Assembly: GCA_002412765.1 (NCBI GenBank)
Contig: DHVR01000054.1
Coordinates: 1 to 42,493, forward strand
Direction of reading: 5' to 3'
DNA length: 42,493 nucleotides
From: Leptolinea sp. UBA5203
GTDB taxonomy: Bacteria > Chloroflexota > Anaerolineae > Anaerolineales > Anaerolineaceae
The notes beneath the pieces were generated by a model. It was not told where the DNA came from. It saw only the letters and a program-made list of their open reading frames with translations, and did no database searches. Shown here piece by piece: positions 1 through 9,255 of the stretch. Position numbers and translations under genes: made by a program. Each line of letters opens with the position of its first letter. Position 1 is the first letter of the stretch.

Positions 1-338
1 AGTCGACCTTTTTAGACGGCCGCTTATTTTTTATTCAGGACAGAATTGGTTTCCAAATTTGTATTTCTTCAAGCAATAAGAGCTTTTTAGACCGTTTGAG
101 CCTAGACTTTCCGCATTATATTCAATGCCCGCCAAATTATGCTTGCTCACAGCCAAACATCGGTTTACAATTAGCAAATACAAACCTCACATTCATGGCA
201 TATAGCCAGGGAAAGTTGATTTTTCATTATGGAAGAAAGCGATAGTAGCGATAGTAGTCCTATAGCAGATAGAATGTTGGCTTGGGGGCAATGCCACAAA
301 CGAAACCAAAGTATATTCCACCAAAACTATACTAATCC

Positions 339-353
339 GCCAGAACATCTGGC
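339..353. promoter_or_regulatory. Perfect inverted repeat upstream of the first operon
   Basis: The sequence is GCCAGA-ACA-TCTGGC, two perfect 6-base arms with a 3-base centre, 25 bases before the first start codon. A TATACT hexamer at 328-333 is a possible -10 element, but I see no good -35 partner. The repeat would then lie at or just after the transcription start, where a repressor or an mRNA hairpin could act. The rest of 1-377 holds no gene I can support; a 9-base tandem repeat (GATAGTAGC/T) sits at 241-258. Confidence 0.3.
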
Positions 354-377
354 CTTCTTTAATATTCGGGGTGTCAA

Positions 378-1694
378 ATGAACCATAAAAAACGCACTGT
401 TCTGATGGTATTCGGTTTCCTTGTCCTGGTACTCATTGTCGGTTTCTTAATTCCAGGAATCCGGGAAAGAATTATATGGCGGGTTGATCGATTATATCTA
501 TCCGTTTTATATGCCATTAATCCGCCGGAAGAAGTTCTCTTTGTCCCCAATCAAACGGCGCAGACCATTAGCACACCAGTGGGCGGTGCAGCCGATCTTC
601 CGACGGCTATTGCCATTGCCATGGACTCCACCCCAACAGCCAAAGTAAATGAATTGGTCATACCCACTGTACAGCCAACTATCATCCCTGCCCAGTATAA
701 GACCTCCGGATTTAAATATTTCGATCAGCACGGTCTATGGAACTATTGCGCACCGGCAAACTTAGCCATGGCACTCTCCTATTGGGGTTGGACAGGGGAT
801 CGATTGGATGTTGGACATTCGGTCAAACCCAATGATAATGACATGAACGTCATGCCCTACGAATTGGCCGATTTCGTTAACAGCGAAACGCCATATCGTG
901 CCATTGTCCGCGTAGCCGGAACCATGGACCTACTTAAGCAGCTGATCGCCGCGGATTTCCCGGTAGTGGTTGAGAAAGGCACGGTCATTCGCGAAACCAA
1001 CACCGGCCAAAACACCTGGATGGGGCATTACAGTTACCTGACCGGTTATGATGACGCGAAACAAGCCTTTATCTCTCAGGATTCTTATTACAGTGCAGAC
1101 TATGAAGTTCCCTATGCCTTGATGATGGAAGAATGGCAGGCCTTTAACTATGTTTTCCTGGTGGTTTATCCGCAGGAACGCAGTATGGAACTGATGAGCA
1201 TTTTAGGTGAATTGCAGAATGAAAATCGCGGTTACCAGATTGCTCTGGAAAGAGCCACAGATGAAATCACATCTGAAACAGGGGTGCAAGTCTTTTTCGC
1301 CTGGTACAATCGCGGCAGCAGCCTGGTAAAACTCCAGGATTACAGCGGCGCGGCCCAAGCCTTTGATTCCGCTTTTGTGGCGCTGGCTGCCATGCCGGAG
1401 GCCAGCATCCCCAAGAAAGTGATGCGCATCGTCTGGTACGAAACCTCCCCTTATTTTGCCTACTATTACACCTCCCGCTATACGGACGTAATCAACCTTT
1501 CCACCCAGGTGATGGAAATGGCAAGCTCCGTTCCCTACCTGGAAGAGAGTTTCTATTGGCGTGCCCTGGCTCGCTTTGCGCTCGGGCAGAATGAAGATGC
1601 CGCTTCGGATTTATGCAAAAGCCTCGAATACCATCCTGATTTCAGCCCCAGCGTAGCCGCTCTGAACTCGTTTGGAGTTTATACCTGCCCATGA
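378..1694 (+). CDS. Membrane-anchored C39-like peptidase-fold protein with TPR-like tail
   Basis: The 438-residue protein starts with a basic stretch and one hydrophobic segment (about residues 7-26), so it is probably membrane-anchored with the rest outside the cytoplasm. A Thr/Pro-rich linker leads to a C39-like (Peptidase_C39_2) domain at about 111-265. The putative catalytic triad is visible: Cys124 in NYCAPANLAMAL, His217 in GHYSYLTGYD and Asp235 in SQDSYY. The C-terminal part (about 275-438) is helical and Ala-rich and looks like TPR repeats that bind a partner. Family members are papain-fold peptidases or transglutaminase-like proteins; the substrate is unknown. The stop overlaps the sbcD start (ATGA), suggesting co-transcription, although no link between the two functions is evident. 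Confidence 0.75.
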   Translation: MNHKKRTVLMVFGFLVLVLIVGFLIPGIRERIIWRVDRLYLSVLYAINPPEEVLFVPNQTAQTISTPVGGAADLPTAIAIAMDSTPTAKVNELVIPTVQPTIIPAQYKTSGFKYFDQHGLWNYCAPANLAMALSYWGWTGDRLDVGHSVKPNDNDMNVMPYELADFVNSETPYRAIVRVAGTMDLLKQLIAADFPVVVEKGTVIRETNTGQNTWMGHYSYLTGYDDAKQAFISQDSYYSADYEVPYALMMEEWQAFNYVFLVVYPQERSMELMSILGELQNENRGYQIALERATDEITSETGVQVFFAWYNRGSSLVKLQDYSGAAQAFDSAFVALAAMPEASIPKKVMRIVWYETSPYFAYYYTSRYTDVINLSTQVMEMASSVPYLEESFYWRALARFALGQNEDAASDLCKSLEYHPDFSPSVAALNSFGVYTCP

Positions 1695-2932
1695 TCAAAG
1701 TCCTGCACTTCGCAGATACGCATATCGATATTGCGTCCTACGGCAAACGAGATCCGGAAAGCGGTTTGCCTTTTCGTGTACTCGATTTCTTAACCGCGCT
1801 CGACACCATTATTGATACGGCCATTGCGGAAAAAGTAGACCTGGTCCTTTTCGCCGGGGATGCTTATAAAGACCGTACCCCGGTACCGACCTATCAAAGG
1901 GAGTGGGGCAAACGTATCATGCGCCTCTCTGAAGCTGGAATACCTACTTTATTATTGGTAGGCAATCATGATCTTTCCCCGACTCAGGGCCGAGCCCACG
2001 CCCTGCAGGAATTTCGCACGCTGCAAGTACCGCATATTCGCGTTATTGACCGGCCAGTGTTTATCCCTGCCGGAGAATTTGAAAACCTGCCCATTCAGAT
2101 CATGGCCATGCCATGGGTATCTCGCTCTATCTTCACCGCGTCTGAACAGGCAGGAGAGCAGAAAACGGGAAAATCTGCGCATAGCATGGATGAAATGATC
2201 ATAACCTTAATCGATGGTTGGCTGGAGCGGTTGGATGAACAAACTCCCAGCCTCTTTATGGCACATGCGTCAGTTCAAGGCGCCCTTTACGGGGAAGAAC
2301 GAGCGGTTATGTTAGGCGGTGATTTTGTCCTCCCGGCGGGTCAATTTAAGGACGGGCGGCTGGATTACGTCGCTCTGGGACATATCCATAAAGCGCAAAA
2401 CCTCAATGAAAATGCCCATCCTCCCATCATTTATCCAGGCTCCATTGAGCGGGTAAATTTTGGCGAAATAAAGGATGATAAATTTTTTGTCATTGCCAGC
2501 ATTGAAAAAGGTCATACCGACCTGGAATGGCGCAAACTAAACGGAAGAATTTTCCTGGATTGCGAGATCACCCTCAATCCGGACGAAGAAGTTGCTGCTC
2601 AAATTCTACAATCCTTACCCAAAGGTAATTCCGTCAAAGACGCTATCATACGTGTGCGTATTCACTACCCCAAGCATCTCGAAACGCTCATTGATGAATC
2701 TACCATTCGCGAACAATTGACAGAGGCTTTTGCGGTACATCTCATCCGCCGACCCGAACTCGAAGTGCGCGCCCGCCTGGCCATGGATACCGGCATGGAG
2801 AGCCTCACCCCTCTGGAATTAGTGAACCTTTACTGGGATACAAAACAATTGAAAGGTGATCGCGATCTTTTAAATCAACTGGCTGTCACTTTGATGACAG
2901 CGGAACAACATCAAGACAAGGAACTTTTTTAA
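1691..2932 (+). CDS. sbcD: SbcD/Mre11-type DNA exonuclease subunit
   Basis: This is the nuclease subunit of SbcCD (bacterial Mre11-Rad50), which opens hairpins and trims blocked or broken DNA ends with Mn2+. The 413-residue length fits the family. Calcineurin-like phosphoesterase motifs are present: DTH at 9-11, GDAYKDR from residue 56, GNHD at 91-94, a later MAHAS, and GHIH. The C-terminal part matches the capping and SbcC-contact region. It begins by ATGA overlap with the preceding gene. A CNNM/CorC gene separates it from its partner sbcC, which is unusual because the two normally adjoin or overlap. Confidence 0.93.
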   Translation: MIKVLHFADTHIDIASYGKRDPESGLPFRVLDFLTALDTIIDTAIAEKVDLVLFAGDAYKDRTPVPTYQREWGKRIMRLSEAGIPTLLLVGNHDLSPTQGRAHALQEFRTLQVPHIRVIDRPVFIPAGEFENLPIQIMAMPWVSRSIFTASEQAGEQKTGKSAHSMDEMIITLIDGWLERLDEQTPSLFMAHASVQGALYGEERAVMLGGDFVLPAGQFKDGRLDYVALGHIHKAQNLNENAHPPIIYPGSIERVNFGEIKDDKFFVIASIEKGHTDLEWRKLNGRIFLDCEITLNPDEEVAAQILQSLPKGNSVKDAIIRVRIHYPKHLETLIDESTIREQLTEAFAVHLIRRPELEVRARLAMDTGMESLTPLELVNLYWDTKQLKGDRDLLNQLAVTLMTAEQHQDKELF

Positions 2933-2945
2933 CCTGGGACCCTTC

Positions 2946-4289
2946 ATGAGCAACATATTTGTTCAATTCATCATTATTATTCTTCTGGTCGTCATTAATG
3001 GCGTTTTTGCCATGTCCGAAATTGCTATGGTCTCTGTTCGCAAAGCCCGCCTGCAGCGTAAAGCCAGAAGCGGGGATAAATCTGCACAGACCGCACTCGA
3101 ACTGGCTGAGAATCCAACCCGCTTCCTTTCCACTGTTCAAGTTGGTATCTCCTTAATCGGTATCTTATCCGGTGCATTAGGCGGTGCTACCATTGCTGAT
3201 GCTCTGGCAAAAGTCTTGGATACCCTCCCATGGTCCTGGATTTCTGACTACAGTCACGGGATCTCTCTGGCTATCGTTGTGGCCTTGATTACATATCTGC
3301 AATTGGTTTTTGGCGAATTAATTCCCAAAAGAATTGGATTGAACACCCCGGAGCAAATTGCCATCCGTGTCAGTATCCCTATGCAGGTGCTCTCCCGCAT
3401 CACCTCTCCCATCGTCACCCTGCTCAGCAACTCCACCGAGCTGGGTCTGCGATTTTTTGGATTCCATACCGATGAATCCCCTATGGTAACCGAAGAAGAA
3501 GTCAGACTTCTCCTGCATCAGGGAACACAGATCGGTATCTTCGAAGAAGTGGAAATGGATCTGGTCGACAGCATTTTCAGGCTGGCTGACCGACGCGTGG
3601 ATGCCATTATGACCCCCCATACGGATTTGGAATGGATCAATACCCATGATACCTTTGACGAAATCCAGGCCAAAGTCATCGCCAGCCCTTACAGCCACTT
3701 CCCGGTAGCGGAAGGCAACCTGGATAACGTCATTGGGATCCTCTTGATCAAGGATTTTCTCCTGGCCACCCGAAATGGTTCCCAACCTGATTTGAAGAAG
3801 TTGCTGGTTCCGGCAGTATTTGTTCCCGAAAGCATGCCAGCCTTGAAAGTGTTGGAGGCTTTCCGCTCCTCGAAAAATCAATTAGCCCTGGTCATTGATG
3901 AGTACGGCGGTATGCTGGGCATGGTTACGCTTTTTGATATTCTTAAGGCCATCGTAGGCAGTATCCCTCAGTTTGGCGAGAAAGAAAACGAGTTGGTCGT
4001 ACAGCGTACGGACGGTACCTGGCTGCTGGACGGAAAATTGCCCATTGATGAGCTGAAGGAGCTCTTCACAATTGATGAACTGCCGGATGAAGAACGGATG
4101 GGCTATCAAACCTTGGGTGGATTCATCATGAGCCAGTTGGGGAAAATTCCTTCCGAAGGTAATACCTACCAATGGAAACGCTTCCAATTTGAAGTTATGG
4201 ATATGGACGCTAATCGGGTGGATAAAGTGTTGTTAACCATTGAAGCCGACGAAGCGGATGTCGATAGTTTTGCACATTCACTTGAGTAA
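2946..4289 (+). CDS. CNNM/CorC (HlyC) family membrane protein with CBS pair
   Basis: The 447-residue protein has the three-part architecture of the CorC/HlyC/CNNM family. An N-terminal CNNM (DUF21) membrane domain (about 1-190, hydrophobic segments starting at 4-24) carries NGVFAMSEIAMVSVRKARL. A tandem CBS module follows at about 210-335 (DAIMTPHTDLEWI and LALVIDEYGGMLGMVTLFDIL), then a small CorC_HlyC C-terminal domain (about 350-435). Relatives are implicated in Mg2+ (or Co2+) export or homeostasis; the old hemolysin name is misleading. The gene sits 13 bases after sbcD and 6 bases before sbcC, so it is inside the same transcript. Linking Mn2+/Mg2+ handling to the metal-dependent nuclease would be speculation. 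Confidence 0.9.
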   Translation: MSNIFVQFIIIILLVVINGVFAMSEIAMVSVRKARLQRKARSGDKSAQTALELAENPTRFLSTVQVGISLIGILSGALGGATIADALAKVLDTLPWSWISDYSHGISLAIVVALITYLQLVFGELIPKRIGLNTPEQIAIRVSIPMQVLSRITSPIVTLLSNSTELGLRFFGFHTDESPMVTEEEVRLLLHQGTQIGIFEEVEMDLVDSIFRLADRRVDAIMTPHTDLEWINTHDTFDEIQAKVIASPYSHFPVAEGNLDNVIGILLIKDFLLATRNGSQPDLKKLLVPAVFVPESMPALKVLEAFRSSKNQLALVIDEYGGMLGMVTLFDILKAIVGSIPQFGEKENELVVQRTDGTWLLDGKLPIDELKELFTIDELPDEERMGYQTLGGFIMSQLGKIPSEGNTYQWKRFQFEVMDMDANRVDKVLLTIEADEADVDSFAHSLE

Positions 4290-4295
4290 AAAACA

Positions 4296-6863
4296 ATGAT
4301 TCCTGTAAAATTGTCCATCTCTGGGTTTCTCTCCTATAAACAAACGGCTGAACTGGATTTTCGGGATTTTCAGATCGCCTGTGTATCGGGAGCCAACGGA
4401 GCGGGCAAATCCACCATCTTTGATGCCATCACCTGGGTCATGTTTGGCGTTGCTCGCAGCCGGGATGATTCGCTCATTCATTACAGCAGCGACCAGGCGG
4501 AGGTGATTCTTGATTTCTTGTATGAGGATCAGCTTTACCGCATCCAACGCATCAAACCGCGGGAGAAAACCACCCTGCTGGATTTTTATGTCCAGCGCCA
4601 GGATGGCAGTTTTTCCGTCTTAAGTGAGCACTCCCAACGTGAGACACAAAAAAAGATCGAATCCATCCTTAAACTGGACTATGAAACCTTCATCAACGCT
4701 TCGTTTTTCCTGCAAGGCAAAGCGGATCTCTTTACCCAACAAACCCCGGGCGACCGCAAACGTCTGCTTAGTAATATCCTTGGGCTGGACCAATGGGAAG
4801 TCTATCGCAACAATGCCGCCGAAATGCGCAGAACCCTTGAAGTGGAAATCAGTACCCTGACAGGCCGCCTCTCCACCATCCGCGAAGAACTCCTGGATGA
4901 AGACAACCGTGTCGCCCAGTTGGCTCAGCTTCGTGAGGATAGAAACATAATTGGTGAAAAGCGAAAGCTGAAAGAAGAAGCGCATGAACAGGCTCGCATT
5001 TTGATTGAAGCCATTCAAAGTCAAAACGAGATGAAGACCATGCTTGTTGGTCAACAGGAAAGTTTGCAACGGAAACTGGAAACCCTGCAAAGCCGAATCG
5101 CCAACCGCGAGCAGGAAATCCTCCATTACCAAACGATTTTGGGTCAGCGTCCAGCCATTGAACAGGGATATGCTGACTATAAAAACATCGTGCAGCATAT
5201 CAACGAGCAGCAAAAGAAAGGTGCCGCTTACCACGCGTTGAATGCCACCCTGCAGACCACACTAATGGAAATTGAGAATGCGCAAAAAGGATTGCAGTTC
5301 GAAGCAGCTCAATTGGAAAACCAGGAAACTGAAATCCATGCCCTGGAAAGCCGTCTGGCTCTGCAAAAATCTGAGCGTGCCGCTTTGCAAGTTGATATTG
5401 ACTTGCTCACAGCCGTCAGCGCAGAACTTGAATCCCTTGAAACACAAAGCTCTCAGCTTAGGGAGCAGTTCCAACAAACCACAGTTGAAAATACGCATCT
5501 GAAACAGTTGATGAATGAATTGAAAGAAAAAATTGAGTGGATCAAAGATCAGGAGAGTGACAACTGCCCTCTTTGCACCCAACCTTTGGATCAAGAACAC
5601 CGCGAACAAATTCTTTCTTCCTATGAAGTTGAAGGCAAACAATACGGGGACACCTTCCGCACCAATCAAACAGCCCTGCAGAATCTCGAAAAAGAAATTC
5701 AGCAGGCGAAAACCCGTCAGATGGACTTAAACAATAAAGCCGCACTGCGCGATGAAAAACAACGCAAGGCTCAAGAACTTGATTTCCAAATCAGCGAACA
5801 GACCACGCGCATCACAACCTGGCAAACAGTCTCCTTGTCACGCCTGAGATCCTTACGAGAACTGCTTTCCAATCAGCAATTTGCACTGGCTGAACGTGAA
5901 AAAGCCGCCCTGCTGCAAAAAGAACTGGACGCTCTTGCTTACCAGTCGGACCTACTATCCGAATTGGAACAGAAAGCAGTTAACCTGCAGGTCTTTGAAA
6001 GCCAGGTCAGTGAATTGCAGAAAGCCATCTCCGCCATAGAACCATTGCAAAGAGAAGTAAATGAGAGCAAAGAAGAAATCACCCATACCCTGACTGAACA
6101 AAAAAACAACCTGCAAGCCTTGCAGCAAATCAACCAGACCCTGGACGGCATCAGCGGCCAAATGCCGGATTTGAAACGCAGCCAGAAGGAAGTAGATGAC
6201 ATCCGCCTGGAAGAAAGCCGCATACAAATGGCGCTGGGCGGCGCTATGCAAAAAGTGGAAGTGCTGGTCTCGTTAAAACAACAGCAAAAACAGGTGGATG
6301 AAGAAATCACCCAACAAAATAAACAAATCAGCGCGCTGAAGCGGCTGGAACAGGCCTTTAGCAAGGACGGTATCCCGGCTTTGTTGATTGAACAGGCTCT
6401 CCCTGAAATTGAAGAAGAAGCCAACAACTTATTGGAACGCCTTACCGACGGTATGATGACTGTGCAGTTCAACACGCAGTCCTCGTATAAAGATAAAAAA
6501 CGGGCCGATAAAAAAGAAACCCTGGACATCTTGATCAGTGATTCTGCCGGTCCGCGTCCCTATGAAATGTATAGCGGCGGCGAAGCCTTCCGGGTAAATT
6601 TTGCCATCCGTCTGGCGCTTTCCAAAGTTCTCTCACGCCGAGCCGGCGCCCGCCTGCAAACCCTGGTAATCGATGAAGGCTTTGGCAGCCAGGATATGGA
6701 AGGACGTCAACGCCTGATTGAAGTAATAAATTTAATCCGCAAGGATTTTGAAAAAATACTGATCATCACCCATCTGGAAGAACTTAAGGATGCCTTTTCA
6801 GCCCGGGTTGAGGTTGAAAAGACAAAAACAGGCTCCATGATTAAGGTAATATCAAATCTATGA
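4296..6863 (+). CDS. sbcC: SbcC/Rad50-type ATPase subunit of the SbcCD nuclease
   Basis: This SMC-like ATPase clamps DNA and gates the SbcD nuclease. The 855-residue protein has the Walker A motif GANGAGKST at 32-40, two long heptad-rich coiled-coil arms, and a zinc hook CPLC at 424-427 where two molecules dimerise. The C-terminal lobe carries the ABC signature SGGE at 760-763 and Walker B with the catalytic Glu (LVIDEG, D793-E794). It is shorter than E. coli SbcC (about 1050 residues) and closer to Rad50-like forms. It begins 6 bases after the CorC gene with only a weak Shine-Dalgarno site, consistent with translational coupling. Its stop overlaps the next gene by ATGA. Confidence 0.94.
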   Translation: MIPVKLSISGFLSYKQTAELDFRDFQIACVSGANGAGKSTIFDAITWVMFGVARSRDDSLIHYSSDQAEVILDFLYEDQLYRIQRIKPREKTTLLDFYVQRQDGSFSVLSEHSQRETQKKIESILKLDYETFINASFFLQGKADLFTQQTPGDRKRLLSNILGLDQWEVYRNNAAEMRRTLEVEISTLTGRLSTIREELLDEDNRVAQLAQLREDRNIIGEKRKLKEEAHEQARILIEAIQSQNEMKTMLVGQQESLQRKLETLQSRIANREQEILHYQTILGQRPAIEQGYADYKNIVQHINEQQKKGAAYHALNATLQTTLMEIENAQKGLQFEAAQLENQETEIHALESRLALQKSERAALQVDIDLLTAVSAELESLETQSSQLREQFQQTTVENTHLKQLMNELKEKIEWIKDQESDNCPLCTQPLDQEHREQILSSYEVEGKQYGDTFRTNQTALQNLEKEIQQAKTRQMDLNNKAALRDEKQRKAQELDFQISEQTTRITTWQTVSLSRLRSLRELLSNQQFALAEREKAALLQKELDALAYQSDLLSELEQKAVNLQVFESQVSELQKAISAIEPLQREVNESKEEITHTLTEQKNNLQALQQINQTLDGISGQMPDLKRSQKEVDDIRLEESRIQMALGGAMQKVEVLVSLKQQQKQVDEEITQQNKQISALKRLEQAFSKDGIPALLIEQALPEIEEEANNLLERLTDGMMTVQFNTQSSYKDKKRADKKETLDILISDSAGPRPYEMYSGGEAFRVNFAIRLALSKVLSRRAGARLQTLVIDEGFGSQDMEGRQRLIEVINLIRKDFEKILIITHLEELKDAFSARVEVEKTKTGSMIKVISNL

Positions 6864-7981
6864 ACCCTACTCCTATTCGCATTGGTATTCAACAGCGTGT
6901 TTTGCCGGCTTATCGGGCTGATTTTTTTGACCTGCTGGCCGAAGCCTACCAGGGTGCGGTCAGCGTCTTCTCCGGCGAAGCCAGGGCAGATGAAGCATTG
7001 GGTGAGTTGGCCGTCTTAAAAACCGCCTCTCAAACCCAGGCTGAAAACCAGCACCTCTTTCAGGGAGCCGCGTATCTATGCAATCAACGCGGCATGCATC
7101 AATGGCTGCAAGCGTGGAACCCGGATGTCTTAATTCTCGAAGCCAACCCACGCTATCTGAGCACCTCTCCAGCCATCGCCTGGATGCATCGACGCAGAAG
7201 GCCGGTCATCGGCTGGGGTCTGGGAGCACCGGTGAATAATAACATGCGTGCTGCGCTGATGAAAAGATTTTGGAAGATCTTCATTAAACAGTTTGACTAT
7301 CTGATCACCTACAGCGAGCAGGGCAAGAAAGAATATCAGGCACTTGGAATAGATGAAAATCGAATCTTTGTGGCACCCAACTCAGTAGCCAGAAAACCCC
7401 TTTATCCCTTACCCTTTCGCGATGAAACCACTTACCGGGACGAAAAACCCACCCTTCTTTTTGTAGGCCGGTTACAAGCACGGAAGCGTCTGGAGTATTT
7501 ATTCCAGGCTTGTGCCGATTTACCTGAAGCCCTGCAACCCCATATTTGGATCGTGGGGGACGGTCAGGAAAGGGAATATTTTGAAGTCCTGGCTTCTGCG
7601 CTGTATGCGGATGTCACCTTTCACGGCGCACTTTTTGGCATGGATCTGGACCCGCTCTTCAAACAAGCGGATTTATTCGTCCTGCCAGGGACCGGCGGAT
7701 TGGCCGTCCAGCAAGCTATGTCCTTTGGCTTGCCTGTCATGGTAGGTCAAGCCGATGGTACGCAATCCGTTCTGGTGCGTGAAAACAACGGCTGGATCAT
7801 ACCGCCGGATGCGGACGAAAAGGTTTTTGCCGCTATGCTCAAGGAAGCGCTTTCCAATCCACAGCGTTTGCGGGAAATGGGCAGAGAATCTTTCCGTATC
7901 GTTCAAGAAGAAGTTAACGTAGAACGCATGGTCGCTGTTTTTGAACAAGCCATTTCCACTGCCTGTGTGAAGAAATCATGA
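6860..7981 (+). CDS. Glycosyltransferase, GT4-like GT-B fold
   Basis: The 373-residue cytoplasmic protein has the two-domain GT-B layout. The C-terminal nucleotide-sugar domain shows FVGRLQARKRLEYL (about 200-213), WIVGDGQERE and LFVLPGTGGLAVQQAMSFGLPVM. Relatives transfer sugars from UDP- or GDP-sugars to lipids or polysaccharide chains. The usual GT4 E-x7-E pair is not obvious: the first Glu is replaced in PGTGGLAV and the second position reads Gln in VQQAMSFG. The same PGxGG-type variant occurs in other GT4-like enzymes as far as I recall, so loss of activity cannot be concluded. It overlaps sbcC and the next glycosyltransferase by ATGA at both ends. Donor and acceptor are unknown. Confidence 0.8.
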   Translation: MNPTPIRIGIQQRVLPAYRADFFDLLAEAYQGAVSVFSGEARADEALGELAVLKTASQTQAENQHLFQGAAYLCNQRGMHQWLQAWNPDVLILEANPRYLSTSPAIAWMHRRRRPVIGWGLGAPVNNNMRAALMKRFWKIFIKQFDYLITYSEQGKKEYQALGIDENRIFVAPNSVARKPLYPLPFRDETTYRDEKPTLLFVGRLQARKRLEYLFQACADLPEALQPHIWIVGDGQEREYFEVLASALYADVTFHGALFGMDLDPLFKQADLFVLPGTGGLAVQQAMSFGLPVMVGQADGTQSVLVRENNGWIIPPDADEKVFAAMLKEALSNPQRLREMGRESFRIVQEEVNVERMVAVFEQAISTACVKKS

Positions 7982-9225
7982 AAATACTGCTGGTAGCGGA
8001 TGGGCGCAGCCCGATCACCATGCGCTTCGCTGAAGGCTTGCGAGATGAGGGCATTGAGCTGGCTCTGGTTTCCACCTATACCTGTTTACCTCAGGAAGGC
8101 CTCTTTCAGGAAGTGCATACCCTCCCGGTGGCCTTTGGTCAGTATTCAGGCAGCCAGGTGTTAACCACCGCAGCAGCAGCCACTCCCACAAAAGCACCCG
8201 TCAACACCCGGAGAAGACTAATCAGCCGCTTTCGCAATACCTTACAGCAAGCCAGATATTGGGCTGGTCCCCTGACCCTGACGAGCGCTGCCGCACCGTT
8301 CCGTACCATTCTGGAGGCCTATCAACCCGATCTGGTGCATGCCCTGCGCATCCCTTTTGAAGGTATGCTCGGGTCCTTTACTCCCGCCAGCCTGCCCTTC
8401 ATCGCCTCGATTTGGGGCAATGACCTGACTCTGCACGCTCTGGGCTCGACGGCCATGCAAAAATGGACCCAGCGTACCCTTCTGCGTGCTGATGGATTGG
8501 CCGCAGATACCCATCGGGATATTCGCCTGGCTCAAACCTGGGGTTATCCGCATAAATATCCGCAGGCGGTTTATCCGGGAAATGGCGGGATTAACCTGGC
8601 CGAACTCCAGACGACAACCGCCCAGTTGGCAAACGATTCGCTGCACGGTTGGCTTAAGCCAGAGGATACGCTAATCATCAATCCGCGCGGCTTCCGCCCT
8701 GGCAGCGTGCGCAATGATGTGTTTTTCGAAGCCCTGCGATTATTGGTCAAACGCCTGAAAAATGTACGCTATGTCTGCCCCGCCATGGCCAATCAAATTG
8801 AAGCTCAGGAATGGGTCAGTGCGTATGGGCTGCAGGACCATGTCCGTTTGCTGCCCTATCTTTCCCAGGAGATGCTCTGGTCCCTGTTCAAACGCGCGGA
8901 TGTGTCTGTCTCGATCAGTGAGCATGATGGCACACCCAACTCCCTGCTGGAAGCGATGGCCATTGGCTGTTTGCCGGTAGCCGGAGATATCGAATCCATC
9001 CGCGAATGGATTGTACCGGGTGTGAACGGCCTGCTGGCTGAGCCCAATCGGGCGGACGCCGTGGCAGATGCGATTGCCTTTGCCGTTGAACATCCGCAAT
9101 TCATGGAAAGTGCCAAAGCAAAAAACGCGCAGATCTGCCAGAACAGAGTCAGCCGCGGTGTGGTCGTGCCGCAAATTCTTGAATTTTACGAAAAAGTGAT
9201 TAAAGAAAAACACCGGCGCGGATAA
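7978..9225 (+). CDS. Glycosyltransferase family 4-like protein
   Basis: The 415-residue protein starts MKILLVADGRSPITMRFAEGL, typical of an N-terminal GT-B domain that binds the acceptor. Around residues 120-150 it has LVHALRIPFEGML and IWGNDLTLHALGS, as in GT4-type enzymes acting on glycans. The C-terminal domain carries VSVSISEHDGTPNSLLEAMAIGCLPVAGDI, the donor-binding EAM-G-P motif. It lies in one operon with the preceding glycosyltransferase (4-base overlap), so the two probably act on the same glycan or glycolipid. The stop codon lies in the loop of the terminator that ends the operon. The sugar specificity cannot be read from sequence alone. Confidence 0.82.
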   Translation: MKILLVADGRSPITMRFAEGLRDEGIELALVSTYTCLPQEGLFQEVHTLPVAFGQYSGSQVLTTAAAATPTKAPVNTRRRLISRFRNTLQQARYWAGPLTLTSAAAPFRTILEAYQPDLVHALRIPFEGMLGSFTPASLPFIASIWGNDLTLHALGSTAMQKWTQRTLLRADGLAADTHRDIRLAQTWGYPHKYPQAVYPGNGGINLAELQTTTAQLANDSLHGWLKPEDTLIINPRGFRPGSVRNDVFFEALRLLVKRLKNVRYVCPAMANQIEAQEWVSAYGLQDHVRLLPYLSQEMLWSLFKRADVSVSISEHDGTPNSLLEAMAIGCLPVAGDIESIREWIVPGVNGLLAEPNRADAVADAIAFAVEHPQFMESAKAKNAQICQNRVSRGVVVPQILEFYEKVIKEKHRRG

Positions 9226-9241
9226 CGCCGGTGTTTTTATT
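9210..9241. terminator. Bidirectional intrinsic terminator
   Basis: Perfect 9-base-pair stem ACACCGGCG / CGCCGGTGT with a 7-base loop that contains the upstream stop codon. It is followed by TTTTTATTTT on the plus strand and TTTTTCTTT on the minus strand. It can therefore end the sbcDC-glycosyltransferase operon and the convergent gene at 9256-10212. Confidence 0.88.
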
Positions 9242-9255
9242 TTAATGAGTACCTT

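Noticed and set aside
3318..3881. Antisense frame of 187 codons within the CorC gene
   Set aside because: It lies opposite a gene with clear CNNM and CBS motifs and shows no family features of its own.
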